DNA of 64,000 nt from Dipylidium caninum (lineage: Eukaryota > Platyhelminthes > Cestoda > Cyclophyllidea > Dipylidiidae). The position numbers and the translations under genes were made by a program. The stretch spans positions 558,001-622,000 of the forward strand of contig QEYB01000825.1 in NCBI GenBank assembly GCA_017562135.1, written 5' to 3'. The notes below the pieces were generated by a model. That model ran no database searches and was not told the origin of the DNA. It saw only the letters and a list, made by a program, of their open reading frames with translations. Positions 1 through 59,426 of this stretch are shown one piece after another; positions within the stretch are counted from its first letter, which is position 1; each line of letters opens with the position of its first letter.

Positions 1-1821
1 ACATAGTATGGAAGCAATTTCCTTCCTCTTCCCCCAGTCACGAGCGAAGTCGAGGCGGACCATGCCAGTGAGTAGGAAGTCGCGGAAGCGCGAGAATCTG
101 CGCCACCAACCGCACCTCCGAGTGGATAACCCTAACTTCTATCCAAACATTTCATTATGATGACGAGAAAAGGAGATGCTGTCTTGAAGGTAACTCAAAA
201 ATACGCCGGTTATGATGCGATGTGTGCAGAAATGAAGCGAAACCTGGCAGATCCATTTTCGATGACAGAGTGTGGGACTTTCTATACACCGCCTGCATTC
301 CTGCCAGTTTGAGGGCAACAACGCCTGCTCGTTTAGCCATCTCCCAACTCCACCTTCCGTAGATTCTGTTGCTATTCTTGTTTTTTAAGATGTGCCTCTC
401 AAAGTCGAGAGAAGATTGTACATTTAGGCATACAAGCCTTTGGGCAATCCATAACTCCTGCTGATCTGTCAGCCGGCAGAACAACGTGACCACGGAAAGC
501 CACTACGCGGACACGCGTTTCGACGTGATGTACAATGAGCTACGCTGACGAGCTGAAATAGTCCCGCTTGATGGGTGAAGGCAATTTATGTTGACAGGAG
601 TTGGGCTGAAGCGAGAAAGTAACTTCCTACGTTAACTCGCCCAGAGATTTAATGGCCAGACTTCATGATTAGAGCACAACAAGCTATAGAACACTCCCAA
701 GGCCTGGCTAAAACGACCCAGCCACGCCCGACAATCCCGACAACGCTCAGAGCGGCGGTGAGCGCTTCCCGAAGCCTACACAAAAGACGGGAGAAGAATT
801 CTACCAAAGTATGCGGTTGGAAACTATAAAAGGAGCGTTTTGTGCCAATTCTGTGTTCAACCGCAAATGTGAGGAAAACCTTGAAACGTGACCTCTATAC
901 TTTTAGTTATAAATTTTAAAGGAATTTTTCTTGCTAATTTCGTGAAACTTGTACTCCCTTTTTATTGTATTTTTCGCCAGAACCACATGTAAACAAAACA
1001 CGGTTGTAGCGCAGCTGAAACAGGCTTTGTGAAAAAAGTCTTTGGTCAAAGTCTCCTTCTGTCACTTTGAGTATCGTTAACCAGTCCCGCCTTGAGGAAA
1101 ATCGCCGGCCAGTGTTGATAAAGAAGTTGAAGGTGGACTTAGATCTAAACTAGGGACTAACCATACACCTACGTCTGTCCAAACATCCGTGCCGGCTTCA
1201 ATTACTGTGGACAAGCTAACTCCTCTCCAACAAGGTGACATTTTGCCCGACATTTCCCCTAACGGTTACTATTACTTTTTCGTAACTACGGAATATATAT
1301 ATGGGAAAAAAGTGAAACAACCAAAATGACACTATAAAGGGGCTTTGAACTGGTTATTAACTTTAAAAGTACAAAAGGTTTTTCTCGAAAGGGCATATAT
1401 GACTCGGAAAATAGTTGGCACAGAGTCGCAAACGCCACGTGAAATCATCTCGATTGAATGAAAAAAACTAATTTGAAAAATTCAGAGCTTTGTTTTCTAC
1501 TCGTATTCTACGTCGGTTTCATAGTTTCCAACCCAACAATTTCAAGCAAACCTTCCATCGACGCTATCGTAGGCAACTATTCCTCTGTTCAACAGCCGAT
1601 GAAATTATTAAAGCATCCGTTGGTGCAGTAAAACAGTCCACCTCTCCACGACATTTGTCAACCACAGTCTCGTAGAACTATAAAACTAAGTTATAAGCTC
1701 TTGGAAGGTTCCTTCGTTGTGGAGGCCTGTATATATTACACGCGCAACGGAGATAGGGCGACAGGAGAAGACAGAGAAAGGATATAAAATTCTGTGGGAC
1801 GTTAAGGGGAGTAGAGAGAAG
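1..1821. other. 3' flank of the Syk-like gene
   Basis: No protein-coding signal recognised. On the minus strand an AATAAA lies at 966-961, about 855 bases past the stop codon, and an ATTAAA lies near 650. Either could end the transcript; neither is proven. The rest looks like ordinary non-coding DNA. Confidence 0.4.
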
Positions 1822-43674
<41,853 letters not shown>

Positions 43675-43677
43675 CGA

Positions 43678-46600
43678 CTAAAACCACAGCAGTGGAGAGA
43701 GCAGAAAAAATTCGGGTTTACTGAGACCCTAACTTGTGCTCCACTTCTATGAGATAAAAATTACTGAAATTAGACATATGTGAGGTAAAGATAAATAATG
43801 CAATTGATGAAGATTAGCCGATTCGCCGATGATGACTAGTTCGAATCTTACCTCCTCACACAGGCCTTGAGGATTTGTTCGGTAATAATAAGATTGTTAA
43901 GGTTATTCCAACAAAGGATGACATTTAGTGAAAGCAACCGATGGAGCACTAAAAATGGGTCCACATCATACTGATCTAGGAATGCTGGATTTAACCAAGA
44001 AACATTATCTCTTCCCTATGTTCCTCTGGACAGGTGTGATCAACCACATCTTAGGGATTTTACACGAGCAAAATGACTTCTCATCCAGTAGATAGAGTCG
44101 AATACCGAAGTGACAGCCCTGCCCACGAGATTAAGTACGAGCAGGCCTGCCTACCGCAGTCAATGATTGCCTCTGAAGTTCGAAGAAAATATTCCGCATA
44201 AGTGGGTTAATCAACTTGGACTCCATCCAAAACCATGCAAGGCGCCCTTCTGATTTTCTCCCATCCCAGACATATGACCCATCGAAGATAGGAGAAGAGA
44301 TGAGGTGGAATCTACTACTTATACAAGCTTATGCGAGGTCCGAAGAACAAATAAGAGTTGGGATATGCCGCAAACTTATACATAACATCGGGCGATATCA
44401 AGGGTAATACCTCCGACGTTATGCTGATTATAGACCACAATACAATTTCCATCTAGAAGCCTAAGAAGGGAGAAAAGTTGAGGCAATTGGACGATGATTT
44501 ATGTACTCTACTTGGGACATTAACCCGAGTAAAAGCCTCATGAAATTGATACCGTACAAACGAATCTAAAAACACACGGAGGCATGCAACAGATTAACTT
44601 GTTACCATTAGAAGAGGGACGAGCGAGAGTAAACGATCCCCACAGTTGACAATGATCTTTTATGAGAGAACAAACAACACTTGTTGATGAGTAAACAATT
44701 AGAAAGTTACATGAAGTCTTTCATTTCATTTACACTCTAGATATACGTGATTGTTATTAATGCTTATGAGATTTAGAGGTTCAATCAAGTAAGACGCTTC
44801 CCCATTGCTTCGATCAGAAGAGTAGTTAATTATTTTTGAGGAAGTGAATATATCGCTAGAATTGCTTTATGGGAATTTAAACATATGTGAGCAAAGTGCC
44901 TTCCTTTAGTCCAATGTGTCCGAAACTGCTCTCAGGTAAGTGCTTCACAAGGATAAACAGTTTACCAAATTAGTCACTAAGGCATCATGAAAACTTCACA
45001 AGATGGAGTGAGAGTGGAAGTATAAATTCGATAATCACTGGAAAAACTATCAAGTTATGAGTAAAATAAAGTCGATTAACCAAGGTAAACGAGACGAAAT
45101 GTTAATATGCGCTCAAATAGTCGAGAGCAGTGTCTTGTGAAGCAGACAGGAGGTTAATTGCAAGGATTGCCAGAAGTTGGTGTGATAGGAAATGGTTAAG
45201 TGAGACACTTGCCTCCACACTCTGCCAGGAAATACTTCGAGGACACTGCGTCAAACTTTGAGAACGTCTGCAGATCCGCATTCCTCGAAAAATAGTGTCA
45301 GAAAGTTTTTCAAAATCGGCAGTAAGAAAAAATAGCACCAATTTCCATCTCTTTGAGATACGTGCTTAAAAAGCGACCGTATATATGCTATAGAGGATAG
45401 TTAAATTCAGAAAGAATAAAAAACATTACCATCAATGGAGACTTTGAACAAAGCAGAAAACATCTCAAAAAAATCTAACCCAATTGAGTGCCAGTACTAC
45501 CGATAAACACCGCGGCATTTATTTGGTTACTTAGTGTGAAGAAAGATTTTACGAGGGAAACCTATCGATTGGATATAAAAGAAATGTGTTCTAGCGCCGT
45601 GGCAAAGTGATCATGGTTTAAATCATTCAAAAAGCAACACTGATTTACAAAAGGCCCAAAAAATAAAGCATTCTGACAAGAGAAGCATAAAAACTGAAGT
45701 AATAAAATTCAGGACGTATAATTTAAAATGACTCGCAAAGTGAAAACGCATATAATCAACGCAACGCTAGTATAGTCCAGCAAAAATCACCATGTCATGA
45801 AGGAATCTCGCCTAACGATGAAAAGAAGAATCATTAATTTTTCAACGCCTGAAACTACTGCTAAGAGTGGTACAAATCCAAAAAACGCTTTTGTATATTT
45901 CGTTTGTGGATCCGCAATATAGAACCATACATTTTAAAATAGTATCATTCCTTATGAGGCCTGAGCACCTAGCTATCGAACAGCACGTACATGACACTGG
46001 ATGACTCATGGGAAGTACAATGAGCCGATAAAAACCGACATATAACGCTCACGCCAAAGTGTATTGACAGCACGATACGCATAGTTAATTACTGTTAATG
46101 TTTGAATTAAAAAACTTTCTTGAATGTTGTTACTACGTTTGTATGCACAGTTTTCAAGGCCCAAGCTTTTGTTATGGCACACCCTTAAAACCCCATATGT
46201 GTACGCAAACCCGCAGGAAGCCTGTGTACAGTGAAAGTGAGATAAAAGCCTGTGTACAGTGAAAGTGAGATAATCAGGCCAAAAAGCTATAAATTCACAG
46301 GCTATCCCATGCAATACTTTGAAACAGAGATAGTGCAAGGGTGAGTTTGTGGCAGAATCAGTCAGATGATAAAGTGGAAGAACAAATTCTTACTTTTATA
46401 AACGTAACTTTCACTTATTTAACAAGAAAGCGAGACCTCAGTCCTATTATGCGTCCAGGTTTCAGCACCAAGGTCATATCCAACCTTGACGCAAGGTAAT
46501 ACGATAAATATGATTAGTGTAAAGAAACATCTGAATACTGGTCTCAAAAATAATTTCACTATCTCATTTGTAAATGTTAAAGCGGGACTGTTTTAGAGCA

Positions 46601-47391
46601 GATAAGGCTGTGTATAATTAAAAAGCAATTTGCAATCTTTTTTATCAGGGAATTTGGCTCAGTGGCTACTGAAATCATCACCGTATTTCATTACAATTGA
46701 GAAGCAGATAAGCATTTCAGAACTAAAAGTCATGAGAATAAAAGCACATTTTGCTGCCACGCCACCAACTATGCATATTTCAATGCACGAACCCGCCCCT
46801 CATTTATTTAGCCATTTCAAATCAAATAACAAGATAACAATTTGTGGCAATGCAACGTAGGACTTAGGGTTCTGGAAGTGCTGGTCGACGTTAAGAATAA
46901 CGCCGCTATGGTTAAATCAATGGCACTAAGGGAGTATTATGCAAATTCCATCGTCTTTTTCATGAAAACATCTATCTGACTGCTTTTTGGCCTTTTCTGT
47001 CGGTCACTGTCCGCCGCAGTATATGTCCAAAAAATTTTTTAATGCGTCCACATTGGCGCAGTACCAAAATAAAGAGGGCGAAATTCAATCTTGATTTGGG
47101 GGCTAATCCATGTGTATTTGTAAAACGCAATTTATCTGCGATGGTATCGTTTTGCGGCGTGGGGCAAGGTCGCCGTGGAAGGACGGTTTGCATGTGCTAG
47201 GTTTGCATTTATTTTAAGATGCCTTTGAATCTATTTCAAAATAGACTTCCTTACTAACTAATACTGGCGATACTCCGGTTGGTGTTTATTTTTGTTGGTT
47301 ATACTGTACAACTTATTGTAGAATAATTCTGTCCGTCTAATTTGACCTGGTTTTAACTAATTCTCTGATTTACGCACAACATCTCTTTCAG
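43678..47391. other. Intergenic region between divergent genes
   Basis: The 3.7 kb between the Syk-like start (minus) and the MARS2-like start (plus). It should contain both promoters and any upstream non-coding exons, but no TATA or initiator pattern could be chosen with confidence. It carries a perfect 28-bp tandem duplication at 46218-46273. A 73-codon minus-strand ORF at 47193-46972 has no recognised similarity. Confidence 0.55.
46218..46273. repeat. Perfect 28-bp tandem duplication
   Basis: Two identical head-to-tail copies of a unit beginning aagcctgtgtacagtgaaag, in the intergenic region about 1.1 kb upstream of the MARS2-like start. Confidence 0.95.
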
Positions 47392-47401
47392 AAACGCAAC
47401 A

Positions 47402-52200
<4,799 letters not shown>

Positions 52201-52221
52201 TTTTATTACTCGCGTGAGTGT

Positions 52222-52227
52222 AATAAA
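52222..52227 (+). terminator. Polyadenylation signal AATAAA of the MARS2-like gene
   Basis: AATAAA 22 bases past the stop codon, with a second at 52284-52289. Either gives a very short 3' untranslated region. Confidence 0.6.
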
Positions 52228-54649
52228 TACTTTTTTTACATTAATCAGAAACTGAAGTGTACTCGTGTATAGAACACGTCGTGGTAATAAACTTTACTTA
52301 CGTTTTTTATTTTATTTACCAGATTTTAGCAAACTGGTATCCGGAATGTTTGTTTGTTTGTTTAAGACGGCCGTTTTTTGAGTATACCGGTTTCTTTGGT
52401 GCATTACTCTCCCCATCTTGTAATTTGTACGTCTCCCCGGATTAGCGCCTATTATTGCTTTGTATTGATGAAAAATTTCTTTCAACAGCTATTCCTCGGC
52501 AGTTCGTGTTGACATGTGTTTTGAGCTTCAGACGCTTGCCTTAAATTCCGTAGCTTTTAACTCTCATGAGCTTCCTTGGAATTGTTAATCACTGGCTGTC
52601 ACTTTGCAATGGTCCCTCATCCCGTGAAGCTTTGTCCTTCAGACGTCACTAGTGAACTGCTAAGCCAATCTGCTGGACTATGAAGTGGAGGTTGAATATA
52701 AGTAGGAAATAAACAGTGCAATAGTTCACATTGTTTATTATATTCAGTTGGACTTACTTCCATCGCCACTTGCGACTTCCCGCCAACGATTGGACAAGGC
52801 ATATAAGACTTTTTGAAGACAGTCATCGTTTTTTGCAGTTAATAAATGACTCAGAGTCCTTTGCAATATCATTATGCTTATTGTGTTTTTTCTCTTAACG
52901 ATAATCCGTCATTAAGGAAAAAGTAATAAACGTTCGGTTGTTGAAATAACGGGTGAATAGGAAGGATGTGGTAAAATTTCATATTGTCGAGACGCTGTTT
53001 AATTTGTCAGTAATATTTGAATCTTTGTTAAGTGGTCGTCGTTCAGCCTTATCATGCAGTAATGTTGCGCCGTCTCGGTCGAGCAATGTCGCTTTTTTAA
53101 TAGATTTCTTCACATGCATGGCGATAGGACTCGGCCGTTGTTATGCTTTCGCCTAGTTTTTGGGAAGTATTTGGGAAGGAAGCAAGAATGGCCCACTCCT
53201 TGGATATGCCCCCATATGCTAACCAAAAACTTAATTTTTCGATGAGATTTCGGCTTGGGGATGTGTTTTGTAGTGTGGGTGTACCCTTATCCACCCGTTT
53301 ATTTGGTCTTTTTCGGTAATCATACAAAACCCACTTGTCATCAAAGTGATGATTTAGTGTAATAAAGGCGCCATCGAGTATTGCTAGGCAAGCGACGAAG
53401 ATGCGCGCTTGTCCCCTCTTCACATCGCTCAATCATCACCAGTCCGTGAGACAGGCACATACGAATCAACTTTTCATCGTTCATTGTACGCTGATGTTTT
53501 AACAGCCGTGTTTAGACCCAAGATCACGCCACGAATAGTTGCGTGGATCGGATTACACAGTTATCCTCAATTCCTCCTCGTCGCCAATATGGGTCGGCGA
53601 TTTCCCTCGAAATTTACCAGAAGGAGATTTTTGGAACCAACATCGAGTGTTTCTTCATTAGGAAGTCCATTCCCGGATGTCTCCTCAGTATTTCTAAAAG
53701 CTTGAGTTTCCCTTTGATTCAATTTGAAGGTGAATATGGACCGCCTTTTGTTTCAATCTTATTTAGGTCAAAAATAAAATAAAAGTGGAGTATGAAAGGG
53801 AGAACTTCTACAAAGCGAGTAAGACTAATACCTTTAGGATTTCTAGCTAAAAATATCTAGCGCGCTTTGCATTGTATCTCAGTCGCAGTTGAAGTGACTA
53901 AACATAAACATCCGTTTTATGGTTTCCAACCTGTTAACTGGTGAGTACATGTGACATTTGCTTTTTTGATTGCACTGGATTTTTCACTCGTTTCTAAAGT
54001 GCACTCTGGTTGAAGTTCTCGCGAAAAACCAAGGCGAAAAATTTTCCCGAAACTTTGCAATTTGACCCTCCTTATTTGATGGTGTCGGGTAGACTGGGTC
54101 ATTTTGCTCTTAATGACCTTTTTTGGCAATAAATAAGCAGTCTTAACAATATTATTTGCACCTCTGATGCCGAAGTCAAGTTAAAATGTTTCTCTTCTTG
54201 TCAATGTATGGCAGGTGAAGCCTGTGGCAAGTAATCAACACTGTTACAAATACGGAGTGTCCGGGCACCACCGCTCGGTCGAACAACAATTATATCTTTA
54301 TGTTTTCTGTAAACGAAAGGGCGAGTGCCCCACGGCCGGACGCTTCTTCATCCATTCGACTAATGCGGACATTTTTAAATATTCCTTCATGAAGTAACTT
54401 CAACAACACTGCCGACTAGCAGATTAGTCACAATTTCGTAAAAGAAAAACCCAGGAGATGTCCTTAATTTAACGTATCGTCCGTGTGACGCCGAGTATAT
54501 GCACCCACCTTTACTTACAAATTCTTGGTCTCCGTTGCGCTTTTACGCAATTCCTTGGCAAAACCACGCTTATTAATGATAGTTTAAATATTATTCTAAA
54601 TAGTGGGGGTCGTGGTTGGGGATGGTCAATGTCCACACTGGCGGTTGGG
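52228..54649. other. Spacer between convergent genes
   Basis: The 3' ends of the MARS2-like gene (plus) and the BarH-like gene (minus) face each other here. A third mariner relic occupies about 53.1-53.8 kb; the rest is AT-rich and unassigned. Confidence 0.7.
53100..53790 (-). mobile_element. Mariner transposon relic C (decayed)
   Basis: On the minus strand, interrupted frames give CWFQKSPSGKFR, IGDEEELRITV, SDPRNYSWRDLGSKHG and, in the ORF at 53432-53097, FDDKWVLYDYRKRPNKRVDK followed by GTPTLQN. These correspond to the helix-turn-helix end, the linker and the first catalytic-Asp region (normally GDEKW; here DDKW) of a mariner transposase. Later residues (FLVSIWGHIQGVGH) appear in a shifted frame. 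Stops and frameshifts make it non-functional. Its sequence differs clearly from relics A and B, so it belongs to another mariner lineage. Confidence 0.75.
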
Positions 54650-55052
54650 TTAACAGAAGCTCTGAGACGGCGAAATGATTGGTCCAGGCCAGTGGGGCGG
54701 AGGTAGCGGGAGCGGAGCGGCTGACAGGGGAGTGAGAAGGGATTGGAGGAATTGACGCAGTGCGTCGGGCGCTGATTTACTGCCTGTGTCCTCCTGAGGG
54801 CGACTTGGCTGCAGATCGGCCGGCAATGGCCGATCTGGTGTCGGGCCTGAGCCGTTACTGGGAGCCCCGGGGGCGAGAGGAATGCTATGTGGTGCCTGCT
54901 TCGAAATGGCCTCCATGTTGGCGAGAATCGCCTCCGCCGCGGGATGGAATGCCCAATAGGGATTGGTCTGCAAAATGCGTTTCACCGCCAGGAAATTGCC
55001 TGTCTCCGCGAGTAATTCCAGACCCACGGCTGTTTGGCGTTTCCATTTGGTT
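54650..55052 (-). CDS. BARHL: BarH-like exon 3: end of homeodomain and C-terminus
   Basis: Acceptor taactttgtag. Completes [19 protein letters not shown], then [15 protein letters not shown], then a Pro-rich tail to TAA at 54652-54650. The third helix and the Bar-specific C-terminal extension are intact. Confidence 0.96.
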
Positions 55053-57849
55053 CTACAAAGTTAAGTGGAAATAGGCGATCAGTCGTCTGATGCTGCCAGA
55101 CCCTCCTCGCCTGTCACAATGTTATCAAGATGATAAGCAGATCTGTGGACCTTCATGGCTCCCCGACTTGTAAGAAAAGCCTCTCCTCCCGTAAACTAAC
55201 AGTTTTTGGCTAGAGGTTTCCAAACTTCTTACGCATCTGGATGAAATTCGGGCCATCGTTGAGGTATCAGGTGCGGATGCTCAGGTGAGGTCGCTAGCCT
55301 CCTTTATTTCCACACCTTAAATTCCTTGCTCTAAATCGCAGCCACTTTTTTACGATCAAATGAGAATGAAATTTTGGAATACACTTTTTTCTCACCGTAA
55401 CATTTTTTTCACCGTGACTGACGGAAATTTCGGCTCCGTTACTGCCCTTTTCCGTGTTAACAGCTTGGTGGAAAAGTTGTAGGGTTTCACGCAGAGGAGA
55501 TCGTCAACTCTTCGAGGACGCCTTGACGAGGGACGAAATGTCCATGAACCACAACTCGACTGTGTGCACTACCACAAGACTAACCTGGTCCAATGTCCAA
55601 CATCCTCGGGTTTTTTTTATTTCTGTCGACTATTTAGGACTCAAATGGAGCCTTTGAACATATTTAAATTGTAACGATTGTATTTCTCGAATTGTCCTCT
55701 GTTACCACTTGAAATATCATCAAGCCTGTAGACGTGGGCGTTGGTTCGAGAGCATCTGAGACGTATGGGGTTTATTACAACACAACCTCCTTCTAGAATA
55801 GAACTTCTGCAACACATCTGGAGACTATGACCTAATTTTCACATTTTCTCCGTAGACTCGCCCCCCAATTTTACTCTGTGGGAAGAAGAAAGTGGAAGAT
55901 ACTCAGACCAAAAAGGTGGAAATAAACAAAACACCAGAACAATGGAAGTGAAAGTGAAACGAAGGAACATACCTGCGATTCTGATACCATGTTTTCACCT
56001 GTGTGTCATTTAATTTCAGCCTGTTGGCTAGTTGAATGCGATCCTGCACACTGAGGTACTTCTGAGTCTCAAAATTCCTCTCCAACTCGCTCAATTGAGT
56101 GTCCGTGAAGGCTGTTCGTGCTTTGCGTGGTTTTTTGGAAACTCCTTCCTCCTGTTGTTGCTCCTGTAGACTAACACCCTCCTGTGGACCTTGTCGATTA
56201 TGACTATTTTCCGCATTGCGATGCTGATGGCCGTGGTGGTGATGATGATGAGATCTACCGGGGGCTGCGTATAAACAAAGAAAGTTTCATTAGGCTATTT
56301 GTTAACTGACGCCTAATGGTGGAGGAGTGATTGGACTCCGCGAGGCGGTCGCTTTAGGAATGGTGGGAAATTCCTCCTCTCATGCCGAATAGTTTCCTGC
56401 TCTGATCGTCTTTTCGTCAGTCACCCAGCATCTACTCTATTCGGTGGAATTCGGCCGAGAGAACAATGTTGATCGGGGGCAGTTCTTCCCATTAAAAATT
56501 CACTTTCATTATCACCGAACACCAACGTTATGTCTGCATCTCTTGCCAAAGGAAGTGGGGAATGTCTGAGATTGCAAAACAGTTGCCGGAAAAGAAGGTG
56601 ATTGCCTGAACGCTTTATTAATAGTGTTTGTAGCGTGATTAATAAGATCAAAATCGGCACCATCGGAAATAAAAATTGTTGGAAAGGATCCCCCATAAAC
56701 CCGATCTGTCGTGGCAATTACGAAAATCTGCTATCGCAACACAAATGTTGTCTCGCCACCACAAAAGACGACTGTCAGAGACCTGTAATAAGGCTCCTCC
56801 ATATTTACTGAAAGATATGTTTTTCTGCGACGTCCAGCTGTTCCGACGAGACGTAGAACTCATTTGGCCCGTCTGATAATCCAAAATTCTCTAGAGGGTT
56901 GAGGTGATGCGTAGACTTTCAAAATCTCTCCTCGCTAAATATGCACCGACACGGGGAGAGTGGGGTATTTTGAAGTTTTAGCGTTTCCTGTCGAATACGA
57001 GGCTTTCTACGGTGAAATTAGGCTACTACCTACCTCAAAATATTTTCACTGCTGTGAACTTCTCCTTCCTGTGACGCAGGAAATCGGCCGAGTTGGAATA
57101 TTTAATAAGCTAAAGAAGATCTGATGGGGGCGAGAAAGCGTATAAGGAGGCTTTGAAGCTCATTCCACAGTTAATATTTTTGATTTGGACCCATTTTGAC
57201 CTCACACAGGGGCTGAAACCGGTTCGCTTCAATTACTTTTATTACTACTAGGAGTCGAGTAATATGACTGACGTCTGGGAGTTTTTGAGGAGGCGGCTTA
57301 AGCGGCAATAACGCGAGGATTAAAGTGTTGTGCCAACATGCGTGGTGTAGATTTCCCCGTGTGCAGGCAAAGAAGGCAACCTACTCCATCGTAGTAATAA
57401 CTCGATTATCGTAACAAATGTCCTGTCTATTGTTCGGATTGATTAAAGCCTGGACAAAATGAATTGTTTTCGTTAACAGTTCACTAGTTCACATCAAATT
57501 CTCTTGCGCTCTGGTGGTCAAACATCTTGATATTCCAGATTAATAAGTGTGTATTGGATTCGTGCTCTTTTCTCGATGCTTTATCGTTTCGTCTAGAACT
57601 TCACATTCTCTGGGCTTGGTGAAAGCACATAAATAGGACGAAAAGAATACTCGCCAAGGGAGTGTTCGAGGTCATGGCTGTCCTTAAATTACCCTTGTTT
57701 TGAATTATTTGGAATCAATTATCGCATAATAACTCACCATTGTAGCTCATTTCTTCTGCAAAATCTCCTTCACTGCTACCGCTGACGGCTTCAGTAACCT
57801 CGTACGTTAAAAGATCCTCAATCATGAAAGAAGACAGTCGCTTGGCCAT
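54650..57849 (-). CDS. BARHL: BarH-like homeobox transcription factor, 3 exons
   Basis: DNA-binding nuclear transcription factor of the Bar family, which by family acts in neural and sensory cell specification. Exons on the minus strand: 57849-57738, 56264-55973, 55052-54650; phases 1 and 2 join exactly, giving 268 residues. The homeodomain is residues 83-142: [55 protein letters not shown]. Tyr at homeodomain position 49 (WYQNRR), QKYLSVQDR, and the post-homeodomain [13 protein letters not shown] are Bar-specific and separate it from BARX and NK genes. Near the N-terminus, [11 protein letters not shown] is an FIL/eh1-like repressor motif. A run of six His (43-48) and a Gln-rich patch precede the homeodomain; the C-terminal 90 residues are Pro/Ser/Ala-rich. 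The chosen ATG (57849, GAGCATGG) starts directly at the FIL motif. The protein is shorter than typical vertebrate BARHL (about 320-390). The second intron splits the codon for homeodomain residue 53. Confidence 0.95.
55973..56264 (-). CDS. BARHL: BarH-like exon 2: His/Gln-rich region and most of the homeodomain
   Basis: Acceptor gtttatacgcag, donor gtatgt after CGCAG. Contains the His run, the Gln patch, the basic KKPRKAR lead-in and homeodomain helices 1, 2 and most of 3 (ending WYQNR). Confidence 0.96.
57738..57849 (-). CDS. BARHL: BarH-like exon 1: FIL/eh1-like motif
   Basis: Begins [14 protein letters not shown] and continues with an acidic, Ser-rich stretch. Donor gtgagt after AATG, phase 1. 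The reading frame is open further upstream, but no better ATG is present there. Confidence 0.9.
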
Positions 57850-58011
57850 GCTCAAACTTAAGTGGCTTGATGCCCAAAAGGTGCCACACTTTGCTCCCCC
57901 CAATCATCGCTATCATCTACCCACAAATAGGGAGAGGGAGAGTGAGACTGCGGCGGAAGAGGGAGGGTGCGACTGCTCTTCGGGAGGCGCGCATGTGCCA
58001 CGCGTTATGCT

Positions 58012-58041
58012 TGCTGATTGGCTGATTTTTAAACCAATTAG
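58012..58041 (-). promoter_or_regulatory. Possible promoter elements of the BarH-like gene
   Basis: About 165-190 bases upstream of the ATG the minus strand carries TTTAAAAA (TATA-like) next to GCCAATCAGC (CCAAT box), with an inverted CCAAT (ATTGG) beside it. The stretch between here and the ATG is locally GC-rich. The element order is not the textbook one, so this is only suggestive. Confidence 0.3.
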
Positions 58042-59215
58042 CGTATAGAAAAAGGTAGCTTGAAGATGGGGAAGTCCTTTGATAACTTGACCACTTTTTA
58101 TAAAGATGACAACATTCTTCAGTCGTATTGCATCTATTTACTAAGTACCAGATACGATATCATTTGGATTACTGCGTATACGCATATGAATTTAGCTTCG
58201 GAAATGAAGCTTGGGTTACAAGAATCGGCCAAAAACAACTTATTTACATGCATTGAATGACCTCACAAATGTTAAAAAAGCGACTTTTAATAATGTCCAG
58301 ATACCTTGCAAGTCTAAAACATATTTATTCTTTTGGTCTTACTTAGTGACCTGTTTTATTTCGAGACATTCATTCAGATTGAACTCTGCAATCTCTGTGC
58401 GTCGTAAAGACCATTAGGTGGAGGTCCTTTTCCTTATCCACTCTCGAAAAGGTTTATCCTAATTGTTATATTAGATTAAATCAGCGTGCGTTTGCAGATA
58501 ACATTAGAAAGTCTCGTTCTTCAATCTGAAGCTTCGCCTAAAGGCAAGAAATTCAGGCTGATACGGTAAAAGGCCCAAGCGTAAGGCAGTCATCCTGTCG
58601 TGTGGTTTATACCAAATGCCTCTCTTACCTGTTGGCTGCATAATCTCTACGGGAAATGGGTTTTAACATGTACCTTACTGTATTCTACCGCCTCCATAAC
58701 TTAAAACTTAAGTTGTCATTGAAACTGACCGTCAGAAGTGTTTTATCTTATTGGTAGGCTTTTCAGTAGTATCTTCAGTGGTAGAGAATCCAAGTTACTG
58801 AATTGCGACCCAGTTGTAAATACATATTCCCATTTTTATCCAGTTGGCAAGACATGATATGGTAGGAAACAAGGCACCCGCATCCTCCCGCTCAGAGGAG
58901 AGATGTGGAGCAGATAGCGTGATTTGGCCCATAGGGGAAAGGATCGGGCGGGTCGGTGTGCCCACTTTAAAGCCATTTCCGGTGGGGCACTAATCTGAAA
59001 TTGATACACTGGGAGGAAGATGGGCAGCACTACCATGTCAAAATGCCGCGTTATGAGGCTTTTAGCCCAGTGTCAGACAGAGACATGCAAAGAACTACTC
59101 ATTTCATGGGCTTTTGCCATATAACTACCTCTCCCAGTTGAGGAATCACTTTCAATCTCTCATACGACTTTTCATTTGGGTAAATTGCTCAAATATATGC
59201 AGCTTTCAATAGGTG

Positions 59216-59426
59216 TCAACGGTTTACGCAAAATGCGCAGAAGTTGAGGACCTCGACAATGCCATTGACGTCAAAAGTGTGAGTAGACTCGACGAGAGGA
59301 CACGCGGTTCTTTCTAAACAGGATAACTTGACTGTCTCTACTTTTCTGAAACACTCCAAATTTCTCTGCAACCGCCACTTTGCATTGTAGACGAATTTCA
59401 CCTTTACTCGAAAGCCAGCAACTAAT
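59216..59426 (-). CDS. Candidate terminal exon, unknown gene
   Basis: A good minus-strand acceptor (tttctttcacttgtag) is followed by an open frame of 69 codons to TGA, including VAGFRVKVKFVYNAKWRLQR. No recognised family, and no partner exon could be joined in phase. It may be chance. Confidence 0.2.

Noticed and set aside
43830..43870. tRNA-like TTCGAATC motif
   Set aside because: No acceptor stem, anticodon arm or intact B box at the right spacing could be folded by eye.
46972..47193. Minus-strand ORF of 73 codons, divergent to the MARS2-like gene
   Set aside because: Basic, somewhat protein-like sequence, but no recognisable family, no partner exon and no clear splice signals. Kept only as a remark in the intergenic entry.
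55973..56264. BARX or NK-class assignment of the homeobox gene
   Set aside because: QKYLSVQDR together with [16 protein letters not shown] is specific to BarH/BARHL; BARX has a different helix 2 and C-terminal flank.
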